Positions 18,085-27,391 of a DNA stretch of 64,000 bases are shown here, piece by piece. The notes under the pieces were generated by a model. The model did no database searches. It saw only the letters and a list, made by a program, of their open reading frames with translations, and was not told where the DNA came from. The position numbers and the translations under genes are program-made. How positions within the stretch are numbered: the stretch's first letter is position 1; each line of letters begins with the position of its first letter. Origin of the DNA: an uncultured Anaerococcus sp. (lineage in GTDB: Bacteria; Bacillota; Clostridia; Tissierellales; Peptoniphilaceae); NCBI RefSeq assembly GCF_943912385.1, contig NZ_CALTTY010000005.1, positions 1 to 64,000 on the forward strand, written 5' to 3'.

Positions 18085-18949
18085 TGATACTCGCCTTATA
18101 AAGGGCGTAGGCACCATAAAGCCCTGACTTATTGCCTAGCTCTGTTGCCCTTATTTTTGTTGAGTTAAAGATATTTTCCGGCACTAAGCCTTTTATTTTT
18201 TCTGTAATTGGTATGAGAAACTTTTCTTTTTGTTCGCTTATTCCCCCACCAATTAAGATTATCTCTGGGTTTGCTATTAGCATAATATTTGAAATCCCAC
18301 GGGCAAGTATGTCTGTCATCCTGTCTACTAGATTAATTGCATCCTCATCATAGTCATCAATTGCTGCAAAGATTTCTTTACCATTGTTGAAGTTTTTTTC
18401 TGGATAAAGTTCTTTTCCTAGTTCTACCAGGGCACTTGTTGACCCTAGCGCTTCAAACTTATCTGTCTCAAAAGGCATATAGCCTATTTCTCCTGCATGG
18501 CCACTTGCACCCCTATAAATTTTCCCATCAATAATTAGGGCCCCGCCAATCCCAGTTCCTACAGTTAGCACGAATGCAGAGTCGCAACCCTTGCCTGCAC
18601 CAAAGGAGATTTCTCCCATGGCTGCTGCTTTGACATCATTTTCAACTACAGCTGGGATATTTAACTCTTCTTTAATTTCCTTTTTCCAGTCAAAGCCTTT
18701 ATAGTTTTTAAATGTGGGACCATGGCCTGCTATTATGCCTGTCTTATAGTCAACCATACCTGCTGTAGATATGCCTATACCTTCAATCTCATAGTCTAGT
18801 TTTTTCACTAGGTCAAATACATCATCTTTAATATCTGGCGCATTTGTGCCGGCCTTTGATGGGAAATTTTCTAAATTTTTTTCAAAATCGTCTCCCTTTA
18901 CCATAGCCTTAACTTCTGTGCCACCTATGTCTAAACACAAAACTGCCAT
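18077..18949 (-). CDS. nanK: N-acetylmannosamine kinase (ROK family)
   Basis: A 290-residue ROK kinase, likely phosphorylating ManNAc to ManNAc-6-P. The ATP phosphate motif is LDIGGTEVKAMV at 5-16. The catalytic region is VVENDVKAAAMGE with the conserved ND near 105. GTGIGGALIIDGKIYRGASGHAGEIG follows near 131-156, then the adenosine motif ILIGGGISEQ. The ROK zinc-cysteine cluster is not evident after the GHAGEIG segment, as in some other Gram-positive NanK proteins. It shares one base with nanA upstream and overlaps the regulator downstream. Glucokinase is the main alternative, but the position between nanA and nanE argues for ManNAc. Confidence 0.88.
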   Translation of the reverse strand: MAVLCLDIGGTEVKAMVKGDDFEKNLENFPSKAGTNAPDIKDDVFDLVKKLDYEIEGIGISTAGMVDYKTGIIAGHGPTFKNYKGFDWKKEIKEELNIPAVVENDVKAAAMGEISFGAGKGCDSAFVLTVGTGIGGALIIDGKIYRGASGHAGEIGYMPFETDKFEALGSTSALVELGKELYPEKNFNNGKEIFAAIDDYDEDAINLVDRMTDILARGISNIMLIANPEIILIGGGISEQKEKFLIPITEKIKGLVPENIFNSTKIRATELGNKSGLYGAYALYKASINE

Positions 18950-19890
18950 TAGTATTTCTCTCTTAAAAGGTCAATAATGTGAATATTTTCCATCTTATGT
19001 TCATCTGCTAAGTCTACAAGACCCCTTGCAAGATTTTTTTGGTCTTCATCATAGAAATTTATAAATGGTTTTCTAGCATAGCCGGCATTGATCCCCGCCT
19101 CTCTTAAGACTGCCTTAATACCAGCAACCATATTGCCACCTTCTACTAGGTAGGATATTATCCTCACTGCATGTTTCTGGAGGTCATAGGCCCTTGCCAC
19201 TTCATTATTTTTTATGGATTTATTAATCTCTATAAAAAGATCTGGGATTAGGTTGTAAAAAGACCCAACTATTCCATCCACTCCTACAAGGAGATTAGAG
19301 CTTGCAAGCTCATCTGCCCCACCATACACCATAAAATCTTCTCCAACAGCTTCTTTAATAAGAGGAATTTGATAAATATCGGTGTTTGTATATTTAACTC
19401 CTTTGATATTTTCTATTTGAGATAATTCTTTAATCATATCAGCGCTCATCATACCAGCTAGGGGTACGTTGTAGATAATCATAGGAAGGTCAACAGCTTC
19501 TGCTATATCCTTGTAATAGTTAAAAATCTGCTTGCTATTAAATTGCCAATAAAATGGAGGAACTGAGGAAATTGCAGTAGCACCTGCGTCCTTGGCTTGT
19601 TTTGCAAGTTCTATGGTTCTTTTTGTACCAATATTGCCAACATGGACTACAACTGGCACCTTATCACCTGCTACTTCCATGACAGCTTTTACAGTTTCCA
19701 TCCTCTCTTCTGATTTCATCAAGAATCCTTCTCCTGTAGATCCTGTCAGGTAGAGCCCGTGGATATCAAATCCTAGAAGAAATTCAGTAAATTCCTTAGT
19801 TGCTTCTAGGTCTAGGTTTTCATTTATGTCAAATATTGATAGGGAGGCTGGGATCACACCATTGAAATCTTTTATATCGAATTTTGTCAT
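18949..19890 (-). CDS. nanA: N-acetylneuraminate lyase
   Basis: A 313-residue class I aldolase of the DHDPS/NAL family splitting N-acetylneuraminate into ManNAc and pyruvate. Diagnostic segments are GLYLTGSTGEGFLM (carboxylate-binding GST near 49-51), the Tyr of IIYNVPLAGM and the Schiff-base Lys of GVKYTNTD. The KYTNTD version resembles the subgroup found in animals and some Firmicutes more than that of E. coli. It starts 9 bases after the last transporter gene, so uptake and catabolism are co-expressed. Confidence 0.94.
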   Translation of the reverse strand: MTKFDIKDFNGVIPASLSIFDINENLDLEATKEFTEFLLGFDIHGLYLTGSTGEGFLMKSEERMETVKAVMEVAGDKVPVVVHVGNIGTKRTIELAKQAKDAGATAISSVPPFYWQFNSKQIFNYYKDIAEAVDLPMIIYNVPLAGMMSADMIKELSQIENIKGVKYTNTDIYQIPLIKEAVGEDFMVYGGADELASSNLLVGVDGIVGSFYNLIPDLFIEINKSIKNNEVARAYDLQKHAVRIISYLVEGGNMVAGIKAVLREAGINAGYARKPFINFYDEDQKNLARGLVDLADEHKMENIHIIDLLREKY

Positions 19891-19899
19891 TATATCTCC

Positions 19900-20958
19900 T
19901 TATTCTACTTCTCCGCCTGTATATAGGTGACAGGCTACTTCATGGTCTTCATCTATTAATACTCTTTTTGGAACTTCTGTCTTACAAATATCCATACACT
20001 TCCTGCACCTGTTGTGGAATGGACATCCTGTTGGCTTGTGGATTGGACTTGGCACATCTCCTTCTAGGACAATTCTTTTAGATTTAGCCCCAACTATTGG
20101 AATTGGTACAGCTGACAATAGTGCCTGGGTGTAAGGATGGGCTGGGTTTTCATTTAATTTCTCGCTAGTTGATATTTCCATGATATTACCAAGATACATA
20201 ACTATTATTCTATCAGAAATATATTCTACGACTGATAGATCATGGGCTATAAATACGTAGGTTAGGTCGAGTTCTTTTTGTATGCCTTGGAGGAGGTTTA
20301 TTACCTGAGCTTGGATTGAAACATCAAGGGCAGATACCGGTTCATCTAATATTACAACATCTGGAGACACACAAAGAGCTCTTGCTATACAAAGTCTCTG
20401 CCTTTGACCGCCTGAAAATTCGTGAGGATAGCGGTACATATAGTCAGGCCTTAGGTTTACTCTTTTGAGTCTATCTTCTATAACCATGTCTATATCTTCC
20501 TTCTGGGTAACTACATGGGCTACTAGAGGTGCTTTAAATGAATCATATATTTTCTTCATAGGGTTTAGGGCAGAGTATGGGTCTTGGAAAACCATCTGAA
20601 CTTCTTTTCTAAATTCAAAAAGCTCATCTTTATTAAATTTAGTGACATCTGTCATCTTTCCATGAAGGTTGTAGTAAACTTCACCACCAGTTGGGTTTTC
20701 TAGTCTCATGATTGACTTGCCCAGGGTAGTCTTTCCACAACCAGATTCACCAACTATACCAACAGTCTCCCCCCTACTTACCTTGAAAGATATGCCATCG
20801 ACTGCTTTCACAGCCCCCGATTGCTTTTTAATGAAGGTTCCCTCATAAATTGGAAAGTGGGTTTCTAGATTTTTTACTTCAAAGACAAGCTCATCCTTTA
20901 TTTCGTTTCTTTCTAAAAAATTATCTGACTTTTTCATAATTTTCTCATCTATTTTCAT
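19900..20958 (-). CDS. Opp/Sat-type ABC transporter ATPase (OppF-like)
   Basis: A 352-residue ABC ATPase with Walker A GESGCGKTTLGK, signature SGGQRQRLCIARAL, Walker B VVILDEPVSALDVS and the C-terminal oligopeptide/dipeptide extension with a Cys cluster (CPFHNRCRKCMDIC) that in some family members binds an Fe-S cluster. It pairs with the following ATPase to power the importer. It overlaps that gene by 14 bp and lies 9 bases ahead of nanA, so its cargo is probably sialic acid or a sialylated oligosaccharide, not a peptide. Confidence 0.9.
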   Translation of the reverse strand: MKIDEKIMKKSDNFLERNEIKDELVFEVKNLETHFPIYEGTFIKKQSGAVKAVDGISFKVSRGETVGIVGESGCGKTTLGKSIMRLENPTGGEVYYNLHGKMTDVTKFNKDELFEFRKEVQMVFQDPYSALNPMKKIYDSFKAPLVAHVVTQKEDIDMVIEDRLKRVNLRPDYMYRYPHEFSGGQRQRLCIARALCVSPDVVILDEPVSALDVSIQAQVINLLQGIQKELDLTYVFIAHDLSVVEYISDRIIVMYLGNIMEISTSEKLNENPAHPYTQALLSAVPIPIVGAKSKRIVLEGDVPSPIHKPTGCPFHNRCRKCMDICKTEVPKRVLIDEDHEVACHLYTGGEVE

Positions 20959-21961
20959 CTATGACCTCCTTTTCTCCTTCAAGCAAGATACACCTGGCTG
21001 TATGGGTGCCTTCTACCCTGTACAGAGGAATATCCCTTTTCAGGCATTCTTCTGTGGCATGGGCACACCTATTTGCAAATTCGCATCCTTTTACATAGTT
21101 TGCAGGGTCAGGGGTCTCTCCTGGTATGGTAGAAAGCTTTTTATTCCTATCCATACCCGGCACGGGTACACTCTTTAATAAAAGTTTTGTGTAGGGATGG
21201 GTTGGATTATTAAATACATCAGCAACTTCCCCATATTCTATAATCCTTCCCATATACATAACAGCAACTTGGTCTGCAACTTCAGCTACAAGCCCCATAT
21301 TGTGAGTAATTAATATTACAGACTTACCCTCCTTATCTCTTAAATCCTTCATAAGGTCCATAATTTGAGCCTGGATTGTAACATCAAGGGCAGTGGTTGG
21401 TTCATCGGCTATAAGGAGGTTTGGATTATTTACCATGGCTATGGCAATCATTGCCCTTTGTTTCATTCCACCAGAAAATTGGTGGGGATAGTTGTCAAAC
21501 CTCGTTTCTGGTTCAGGTATACCAAGCTTTCTAAGCATTTCTATACCTAATTGCCTGGCTTCTTTCTTAGAAATTTTATTATGCTCTAAGATATTTTCCA
21601 TAATCTGATGGCCAACAGTGTAAACTGGATTAAGTGATTGCATCGGATCTTGGAAAATCATCCCTATTTCCTTTCCTCTGATGGTCCTCATCTTTTTGCC
21701 GTAGGCCTTTTCTTTTAAGATGTCTATTGTACTACCATCTTCTTTAAAAAATTCGCTAGTACCTGATGTAATTCTGGCATTTTTTGGTAGGAGTTTTACC
21801 ATGGAGTTTACTGTTACAGATTTTCCACATCCTGATTCTCCTACTATGGATAGGATCTGTCCTTTCTTTACATCAAGACTTACATTTTTTACTATTCTAT
21901 TGTATTTTTTACCTACCTTAAATTCTGTAGATAGGTTTCTTAACGTAATAATATTTTCCAT
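20945..21961 (-). CDS. Opp/Sat-type ABC transporter ATPase (OppD-like)
   Basis: A 338-residue ABC ATPase with Walker A GESGCGKSVTVN, signature SGGMKQRAMIAIAM, Walker B LLIADEPTTALDVT and the oligopeptide-family C-terminal extension (GCEFANRCAHATEEC). It forms the second nucleotide-binding subunit of the importer. It starts 7 bases after the permease gene upstream and overlaps the next ATPase, so all subunits are coupled. Confidence 0.9.
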   Translation of the reverse strand: MENIITLRNLSTEFKVGKKYNRIVKNVSLDVKKGQILSIVGESGCGKSVTVNSMVKLLPKNARITSGTSEFFKEDGSTIDILKEKAYGKKMRTIRGKEIGMIFQDPMQSLNPVYTVGHQIMENILEHNKISKKEARQLGIEMLRKLGIPEPETRFDNYPHQFSGGMKQRAMIAIAMVNNPNLLIADEPTTALDVTIQAQIMDLMKDLRDKEGKSVILITHNMGLVAEVADQVAVMYMGRIIEYGEVADVFNNPTHPYTKLLLKSVPVPGMDRNKKLSTIPGETPDPANYVKGCEFANRCAHATEECLKRDIPLYRVEGTHTARCILLEGEKEVIDENR

Positions 21962-21968
21962 ATTCCAC

Positions 21969-22835
21969 CTAATTTCTTGGGTCTAGAGCATCCCTTAGGC
22001 CATCACCTAAAAAATTAATGCTCATTACAAATAAGGATATAAAGAGTCCTGGTATAATCCATTGCCACTTATACATTTGAATAACTGTAATAGATTTGGC
22101 AGAATTTATAATTGTGCCCCATGTTGGGACATTTGTTGGCACACCTAGTCCTAAGAAGGAAAGTCCTGTTTCTTGGAGGATAAAGTAGGCTATGTTTATT
22201 GTTGTTGCTACTATGATTGGGCTTAGGGTATTTGGCAATATATCCCTAAACATAATAACAAAATCTGATATACCAAAGGCCTTGTTTACATCTACATAGG
22301 TCTCTTCCCTCAACCTTAAAACTTCATTTCTTACAATCCTAAAAACTGTCATCCATCCGATTAGGGTAAAGACTAGGATCATATTAGAAACTGAGGGGCC
22401 AAGAATTGTTACAAGGACCATAACTAGTATTATCATCGGAAAAGATTGTAATATTTCTGAAATCCTAATTAAGATAACATCAATTGCTCCACCAAAATAC
22501 CCAGCTACCAGGCCAAAAATTGTACCTATGATAGATGTTGTTAAAGCTGAACTAATGCCTATAAGGATTGAAATCCTACCGCCATATAAGAGCCTTGAAT
22601 AAAGGTCTCGGCCAGTTGAGTCTGTACCAAATAAGTGACCATCTCCTGGACCCTGGTTTATTTTTGCCATATCTATTTTGTTTGGATCATGGCTTGCTAA
22701 CAAGGGGGCAAAAATAGCTGTCAAGATCATTAATAGAACTATTACTAAGCCTAAGATAGCGAGTTTATTTGATAAAAACTTTTGTAGCGATCTTTTTGCT
22801 AAAGATGATTTCTTTTGTTTTTTTACTTCTGTCAT
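21969..22835 (-). CDS. Opp/Sat-type ABC transporter permease (OppC-like)
   Basis: A 288-residue inner permease with an N-terminal OppC signature (FLSNKLAILGLVIVLLM then ASHDPNKIDM) and HLFGTDSTGRDLYSRLLYGGRISI near 67-90. Five further transmembrane helices follow, and the EAA-like loop coupling to the ATPase spans the EVLRLREETYVDVNKAFGIS region. It lies 8 bases after the OppB-like gene. Confidence 0.9.
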   Translation of the reverse strand: MTEVKKQKKSSLAKRSLQKFLSNKLAILGLVIVLLMILTAIFAPLLASHDPNKIDMAKINQGPGDGHLFGTDSTGRDLYSRLLYGGRISILIGISSALTTSIIGTIFGLVAGYFGGAIDVILIRISEILQSFPMIILVMVLVTILGPSVSNMILVFTLIGWMTVFRIVRNEVLRLREETYVDVNKAFGISDFVIMFRDILPNTLSPIIVATTINIAYFILQETGLSFLGLGVPTNVPTWGTIINSAKSITVIQMYKWQWIIPGLFISLFVMSINFLGDGLRDALDPRN

Positions 22836-22843
22836 ATTTTCAC

Positions 22844-23812
22844 CTACAATCTAATTCTTGGGTCGAGGATAGCACTTAGTACATCGACCATGAAGGATAT
22901 TACTAGCATGACTGCTGCTATTAAAAGAGTTGTAACCATGATTATCGGATAGTCACCACTTGTCACAGCCCCCATCAAGGTCGATCCTATGCCTGGCCAG
23001 TTAAATACTGATTCTATAACTACAGATCCTCCTATAAGACCAGGAATTCTTAGCATAATAGTAACTAGAATTGGTCCCATAGAGTTTCTAAAGGCATGTT
23101 TTAGATAGACCTTCCATTCTGGTATACCCTTACTCCTGGCTGTCTTTATATATTCCTGGTTCATAACTCCAAGCATAGAGTTTCTTGTATATCTTAGAAC
23201 TGTAGCAATCATCGCAATTGAAAGAGCTAAGGCTGGAAGAACAAGATTTTTTGCCTTATCTAAGAAAGTTGTCATACCGTAGACATTTCTTCCTCCCACA
23301 GGAAACCATCCTAAAGAAAGAGCAAATACTGATATTAGAACAATACCAAATAAGAATTCTGGTATGGATTGACCAATTACACCTATGACTCTAGCTATAT
23401 AATCTATCGGTCCATTTTGATTGACTGCTGAAAGTATGCCTAAAAGAATACCTAATACTGATGATATTATTAAAGATGCAAGGGCAAGCTCAATTGTAGC
23501 CGGTAATTTTTGAGCTAGGATGTCTTTAATAGGTTGACCATTTATTATGGAATATCCAAAATCACCTCTTATAATCTGGCTTATCCATCTGCCATATTGG
23601 ACTAGGATTGGATCATCGAGTCCATATCTTGACCTTAATTCTGCTATCACGGCTGGATCCCTCGCTGTACCTGGTGGCAAGAGGTAGTTTATTGGATCTA
23701 TCGGCATAGCCTTTAAGGCAACAAATATTAGAAAAGAAATTACTACAAGCATTGGTATCATTTGTAGTAATTTCTTTAATATGTATTTAAATATATTGCC
23801 ATTATTTTTCAT
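22844..23812 (-). CDS. Opp/Sat-type ABC transporter permease (OppB-like)
   Basis: A 322-residue permease. Helix 1 is YILKKLLQMIPMLVVISFLIF, followed by the family segments RSRYGLDDPILVQYGRWI and GDFGYSI, and by the coupling loop YIKTARSKGIPEWKVYLKHAFRNS. It lies 79 bases downstream of the binding-protein gene and forms the membrane channel with the OppC-like subunit. Confidence 0.9.
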   Translation of the reverse strand: MKNNGNIFKYILKKLLQMIPMLVVISFLIFVALKAMPIDPINYLLPPGTARDPAVIAELRSRYGLDDPILVQYGRWISQIIRGDFGYSIINGQPIKDILAQKLPATIELALASLIISSVLGILLGILSAVNQNGPIDYIARVIGVIGQSIPEFLFGIVLISVFALSLGWFPVGGRNVYGMTTFLDKAKNLVLPALALSIAMIATVLRYTRNSMLGVMNQEYIKTARSKGIPEWKVYLKHAFRNSMGPILVTIMLRIPGLIGGSVVIESVFNWPGIGSTLMGAVTSGDYPIIMVTTLLIAAVMLVISFMVDVLSAILDPRIRL

Positions 23813-23891
23813 ACATTGTCTCCTTTTCTAACCTTTCTTATTAAAACTTTACAAAATTATAGGGGCAACAGTTGTCGCCCCAATTGAATAA

Positions 23892-25574
23892 CTATTTAAG
23901 CTCCCAATTTTCAAATCCTATGTCTGCTGCAAACCATGGATTTGTAAACTCAGCTCCATTAGTATTTACATTGTCTGTATTTACTAGTATTTCATTTTTA
24001 AGCATGAAGATAACTTCTTTAGATAAGTCTTCTTCTTCGACAGCTTGAAGGTCCTTTAAAATTTCAGCTCTCTTATCTTGGTCAGTTTCTTCTAGAAGGT
24101 CTTCGTATAAGCCTTCGTATTTTTTACCGACATCTTCACCAAATACTCTTACAAGGTTATTGTTGGCTGGGACATATTCTCCGTACCATTCTTCATAACC
24201 AAATGCTGATAGGCCCTTAAGAGCTATATCATAGTTTCTAAGTTCCATTAACTCTTGGGTAGCATCACCTGCAAATTTTTGTACGTTTACTGCAATTCCA
24301 ACATCTTGTAGGTTTTGAGCTATAGAGTTGTATAGGTCAACAGATGATTGGTCCGCCATGTAGTACCTAAATTCAAGTGGTTCACCTGGTGTGTAGCCAA
24401 TTTCTTCTAAAAGCTCTTTTGCTTTTTCTGGATTGTAAGCATATTTTTCAGCTTGGTCATTTTTATTGTCAGAATCTTTTGCTGGTACACCGTAGGTTGA
24501 CACTTCTGCAAGGCCTGGGAATAAGCTGTTTGTTAGATTTTCCCTATCAATTGCATAGTAGATCGCCTGCCTAAATTTAGGATTTTGAATCCATTCGTTA
24601 GCTGGTCTTTGATCATTACCTGTTTGGTTAAATACTAGGTAGTAGTAGAAAAGTGTATCAACAGTTTGACCTTCCCAATTTTCTTTTTCAGAAACTGCTT
24701 GGATTTCTGTTGGTACTTTTGAGTTAAATACGTCTGCTTGATCACCCAAGACTGCATTTAATTTTGCATCTGATGGGACAATATTTACTACTACAGAGTT
24801 TATCTTTGGCTCTTCACCTTCATAATTTTCGTTTGGTTCAAGGGCAAGATAGGAATCTGTTACAACTTCTTTTACCTTGTACATGCCATTTGTTGTTGGA
24901 TTTTTCCAAAAGTCTGCTGTGTGATATTCTGTCATATCCACACCTTCAAAACCTGCCTTTGGAAGAATAGCAAATTGGGATAGGATAGGAATCATATTAC
25001 CAACTGACTTATCCATTTCCATTGTTAGCTTGTTTCCATCCACAACTAAACCTTCTACTTCTTCAGCTTTTCCTTCTTTATAGTCTTCGGCACCTTTTAT
25101 TGATGAAAAGGCAGATTTATAAATTGAGTTTACCTTAGCACCTTTTAAGGCTCCTTCTATAGAAAATTTCACATCTTCAGCTGTAAGATCAGACCCGTCA
25201 GACCATTTTAATCCATCTTTTAGGTTAAATTCATAGCTCATGCCATCATCTCCCATAGAGTATGAGTCTAGTAAATCCTCCTTAAATTCTGTTAATTCTG
25301 GATTTGCTTGGAAGAGAGATCTAAATGTAATAACCTTGTAGATATCACCACGGTTCCACCAAGGAGTATCGAAGTTTGTACCTTCCCCTTGCTTGTCAAA
25401 TAGCATCCTTAGTGATTTTTCACCATTATCATCATTTTTAGAAACTTCTTCTACCTTTGTTTCTTCCTTCGTTTCTGCTTGTTCATTATTATCAGGCGCT
25501 TTCGCACCACCACCGCATGCAGTAAGAAGCATGATAGCAGAAAGAGCTAAACCTAGTACATAATTCTTTTTCAT
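23892..25574 (-). CDS. ABC transporter solute-binding lipoprotein (SBP family 5, SatA-like)
   Basis: A 560-residue lipoprotein with signal peptide MKKNYVLGLALSAIMLLTAC. The lipobox Cys is C20, and an acidic linker leads into an SBP_bac_5 fold (YEFNLKDGLKWSDGSDLTAEDVKFS near 115-138). It captures the substrate outside the cell for the downstream permease and ATPases. Family 5 proteins mostly bind peptides, but the Haemophilus SatA type binds sialic acid, and the position between a sialidase and nanA makes that the likely ligand. It has its own promoter at 25653-25681. Confidence 0.85.
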   Translation of the reverse strand: MKKNYVLGLALSAIMLLTACGGGAKAPDNNEQAETKEETKVEEVSKNDDNGEKSLRMLFDKQGEGTNFDTPWWNRGDIYKVITFRSLFQANPELTEFKEDLLDSYSMGDDGMSYEFNLKDGLKWSDGSDLTAEDVKFSIEGALKGAKVNSIYKSAFSSIKGAEDYKEGKAEEVEGLVVDGNKLTMEMDKSVGNMIPILSQFAILPKAGFEGVDMTEYHTADFWKNPTTNGMYKVKEVVTDSYLALEPNENYEGEEPKINSVVVNIVPSDAKLNAVLGDQADVFNSKVPTEIQAVSEKENWEGQTVDTLFYYYLVFNQTGNDQRPANEWIQNPKFRQAIYYAIDRENLTNSLFPGLAEVSTYGVPAKDSDNKNDQAEKYAYNPEKAKELLEEIGYTPGEPLEFRYYMADQSSVDLYNSIAQNLQDVGIAVNVQKFAGDATQELMELRNYDIALKGLSAFGYEEWYGEYVPANNNLVRVFGEDVGKKYEGLYEDLLEETDQDKRAEILKDLQAVEEEDLSKEVIFMLKNEILVNTDNVNTNGAEFTNPWFAADIGFENWELK

Positions 25575-25652
25575 TTTCCCTCCTGATTGAAAAAATTAAT
25601 GTTTACTAAAATATTTTTCGATTTCCTAGAAAAACATTTTCCTACTGACATT

Positions 25653-25681
25653 ATTATATATTATTTCAAAATTAATTTCAA
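25653..25681 (-). promoter_or_regulatory. Promoter of the importer-nan genes with TGAAA repeats
   Basis: TTGAAA (25676-25681), a 17-bp spacer and TATAAT (25653-25658) lie just after the sialidase stop codon. The -35 region is a direct repeat TTGAAATTA-ATTTTGAAATAA, similar to the TGAAA motifs at the sialidase promoter, and may be the RpiR operator. Confidence 0.65.
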
Positions 25682-25688
25682 TATTTTA

Positions 25689-27095
25689 TTATTTTTTGAA
25701 AGTACTTTTATTATCTTGATCCATTAACCAATCGAAATCAAATTCAGTATACTTAATAAACTCTTTCTCCTCTCCTTGGGCTATTTGTCTTTGTTCATAA
25801 AGAAGACCAAAAATCCCCTCATCTGAAATTAGTTCTATACATGAATAGGTAAAGTTTGTAGAATTTATCCTTTTTTCCTTAATTGTTTTAAGACTCTTAT
25901 CTTTACCCACTTCCATTACTCTGATGAAACCGTTATTTCTTCCTGGACCCTTAGGGTTTGCGACTAAGATATACTCCTTATTTCCTCTTTCATACTTACA
26001 AACCGATACCATACAAAAAGCTTCTGACTTAAAATCTGTTTCTATTAGATTTTCTGAGAAACTCTCTCCATTATCAGTGGAATAAGAGTAGAGGATATTA
26101 TTTGATGTAGTTCTTGAAAACAAAATGATTGTACCGTCTTTAAGGCGGACTAGCTGGCTTTCACTAGTGTTAGTCTTAACATATCCATCTAGAGATTTAT
26201 ATTCATTAAAATCATTTACAGATTTTGAACGCTTCCACCTTTTTCCAAAATCATCTGAGTAAATAAGAGCTGCATGCTCCCTAAGGTCGTATATATCACA
26301 ATCATTATCAGTAGTATAATATACAGGCACAATAATTCTCCCCTCCGGTGTTTGAATTCCCCTTCCCGGACTAACCCCCAGAAACATCATCCTATCATCT
26401 GCCACATCCATAGATATATCTTTTGGAGATTGCCAAGTTCTTCCCCCATCTTCTGAATATGTAAACCATAGATAGGAAGTTTGGTGGACCTGGTAGGAGG
26501 ACTTGTCAGAATAAATATTTCCTATGTACTTATCCTTATCATATATATCACCAAGACTATCAAAAGGATACCTATCTTCCATTACAACTGTCATGCTTGT
26601 TTTAAGATGGTCCATGGTATATACACTTCCATCCTTTATATAATACCTCTCGTCGATTTTCTCAAACAACAAGCTATTTTGACTTGTATAAAATAAGATT
26701 GGACACTTTTCTCCACAAACTTCTACATAACCTGTCCCTTTTTTCGCTGTAAGATAATTTCCATTTGACTTAAATTTATCTAAGACCATATATATCTTGT
26801 CCTTATTCTCAAAATCTGCTGGGATAAGGCAGGTGTCTATAGTATAAGTTGGATTTTTAGATCCAGTATGAGCTTGTTTGAAAGGTTTTATTATGGAAGA
26901 AAATTCATCCTTTCCTTTCGTTCTAATCCTTATAGCAGGCTCTATCATACCACCCCAATCGCTTTCAGTCTCAAGCCTCTGGTCAGCAGCTGCTATAAGA
27001 TCTCCATTTTTTAACCTAGCTAGACTTGGTATCCTATAATATGGCGACCCGTCTAATCCTGGATAAAATAAATTTATGACTTTACTTTTATACAT
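25689..27095 (-). CDS. Sialidase (GH33 exo-alpha-sialidase) without signal peptide
   Basis: A 468-residue six-bladed propeller sialidase that should release terminal sialic acid. The N-terminal arginine motif reads YRIPSL near 20-25. Asp boxes SxDxGxxW/F appear as SEDGGRTW, SDDFGKRW and STDNGESF. The catalytic Tyr/Glu region is less easy to place by eye. The protein begins MYKSKVINLFYPG with no signal peptide, no LPxTG and no membrane anchor, so it looks cytoplasmic. With the importer just downstream this suggests that sialylated oligosaccharides are taken up whole and cut inside. A 60-residue region before the first Asp box holds an insertion domain. Confidence 0.88.
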   Translation of the reverse strand: MYKSKVINLFYPGLDGSPYYRIPSLARLKNGDLIAAADQRLETESDWGGMIEPAIRIRTKGKDEFSSIIKPFKQAHTGSKNPTYTIDTCLIPADFENKDKIYMVLDKFKSNGNYLTAKKGTGYVEVCGEKCPILFYTSQNSLLFEKIDERYYIKDGSVYTMDHLKTSMTVVMEDRYPFDSLGDIYDKDKYIGNIYSDKSSYQVHQTSYLWFTYSEDGGRTWQSPKDISMDVADDRMMFLGVSPGRGIQTPEGRIIVPVYYTTDNDCDIYDLREHAALIYSDDFGKRWKRSKSVNDFNEYKSLDGYVKTNTSESQLVRLKDGTIILFSRTTSNNILYSYSTDNGESFSENLIETDFKSEAFCMVSVCKYERGNKEYILVANPKGPGRNNGFIRVMEVGKDKSLKTIKEKRINSTNFTYSCIELISDEGIFGLLYEQRQIAQGEEKEFIKYTEFDFDWLMDQDNKSTFKK

Positions 27096-27125
27096 ACAAG
27101 CTCCTTTTTAATAATCTCTTAAGAA

Positions 27126-27175
27126 ATTATAAGTTAAGGAGAAATCATTTTCAATTTTAAAATATTTTTTGAAAA
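27126..27175 (-). promoter_or_regulatory. Promoter and candidate operator of the sialidase gene
   Basis: TTGAAA (27149-27154), a 17-bp spacer and TATAAT (27126-27131) make the promoter. An inverted repeat TTTTCAA-N14-TTGAAAA (27148-27175) overlaps the -35 box and shares TGAAA units with the promoter at 25653-25681, fitting the downstream RpiR-family regulator. Confidence 0.65.
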
Positions 27176-27193
27176 TACTTTTGCTCACTCCAA

Positions 27194-27219
27194 CAAAAAA
27201 AGCCCTCATAAATTAGGGC
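27194..27219 (-). terminator. Terminator downstream of pepT
   Basis: GCCCT (27202-27206) and AGGGC (27215-27219) form a short stem followed by T7 on the minus strand, about 170 bases after the pepT stop codon. Nothing gene-like is seen in the stretch between. Confidence 0.65.
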
Positions 27220-27391
27220 AGAAGGTTTAGAAAATAGGTTTATTTAAGTTTATTCTTATCTTGAATAATTAGGTGAAACTAAGGCTTTAAGATATCTCTA
27301 AGATTTGTCCACCTACTCCGATAAGAAAAAAGGGGTGGTTTAACTTTGTTTACAGGCTGTATCCTCCATAAAAAAGGTCTAATTTTATCAC

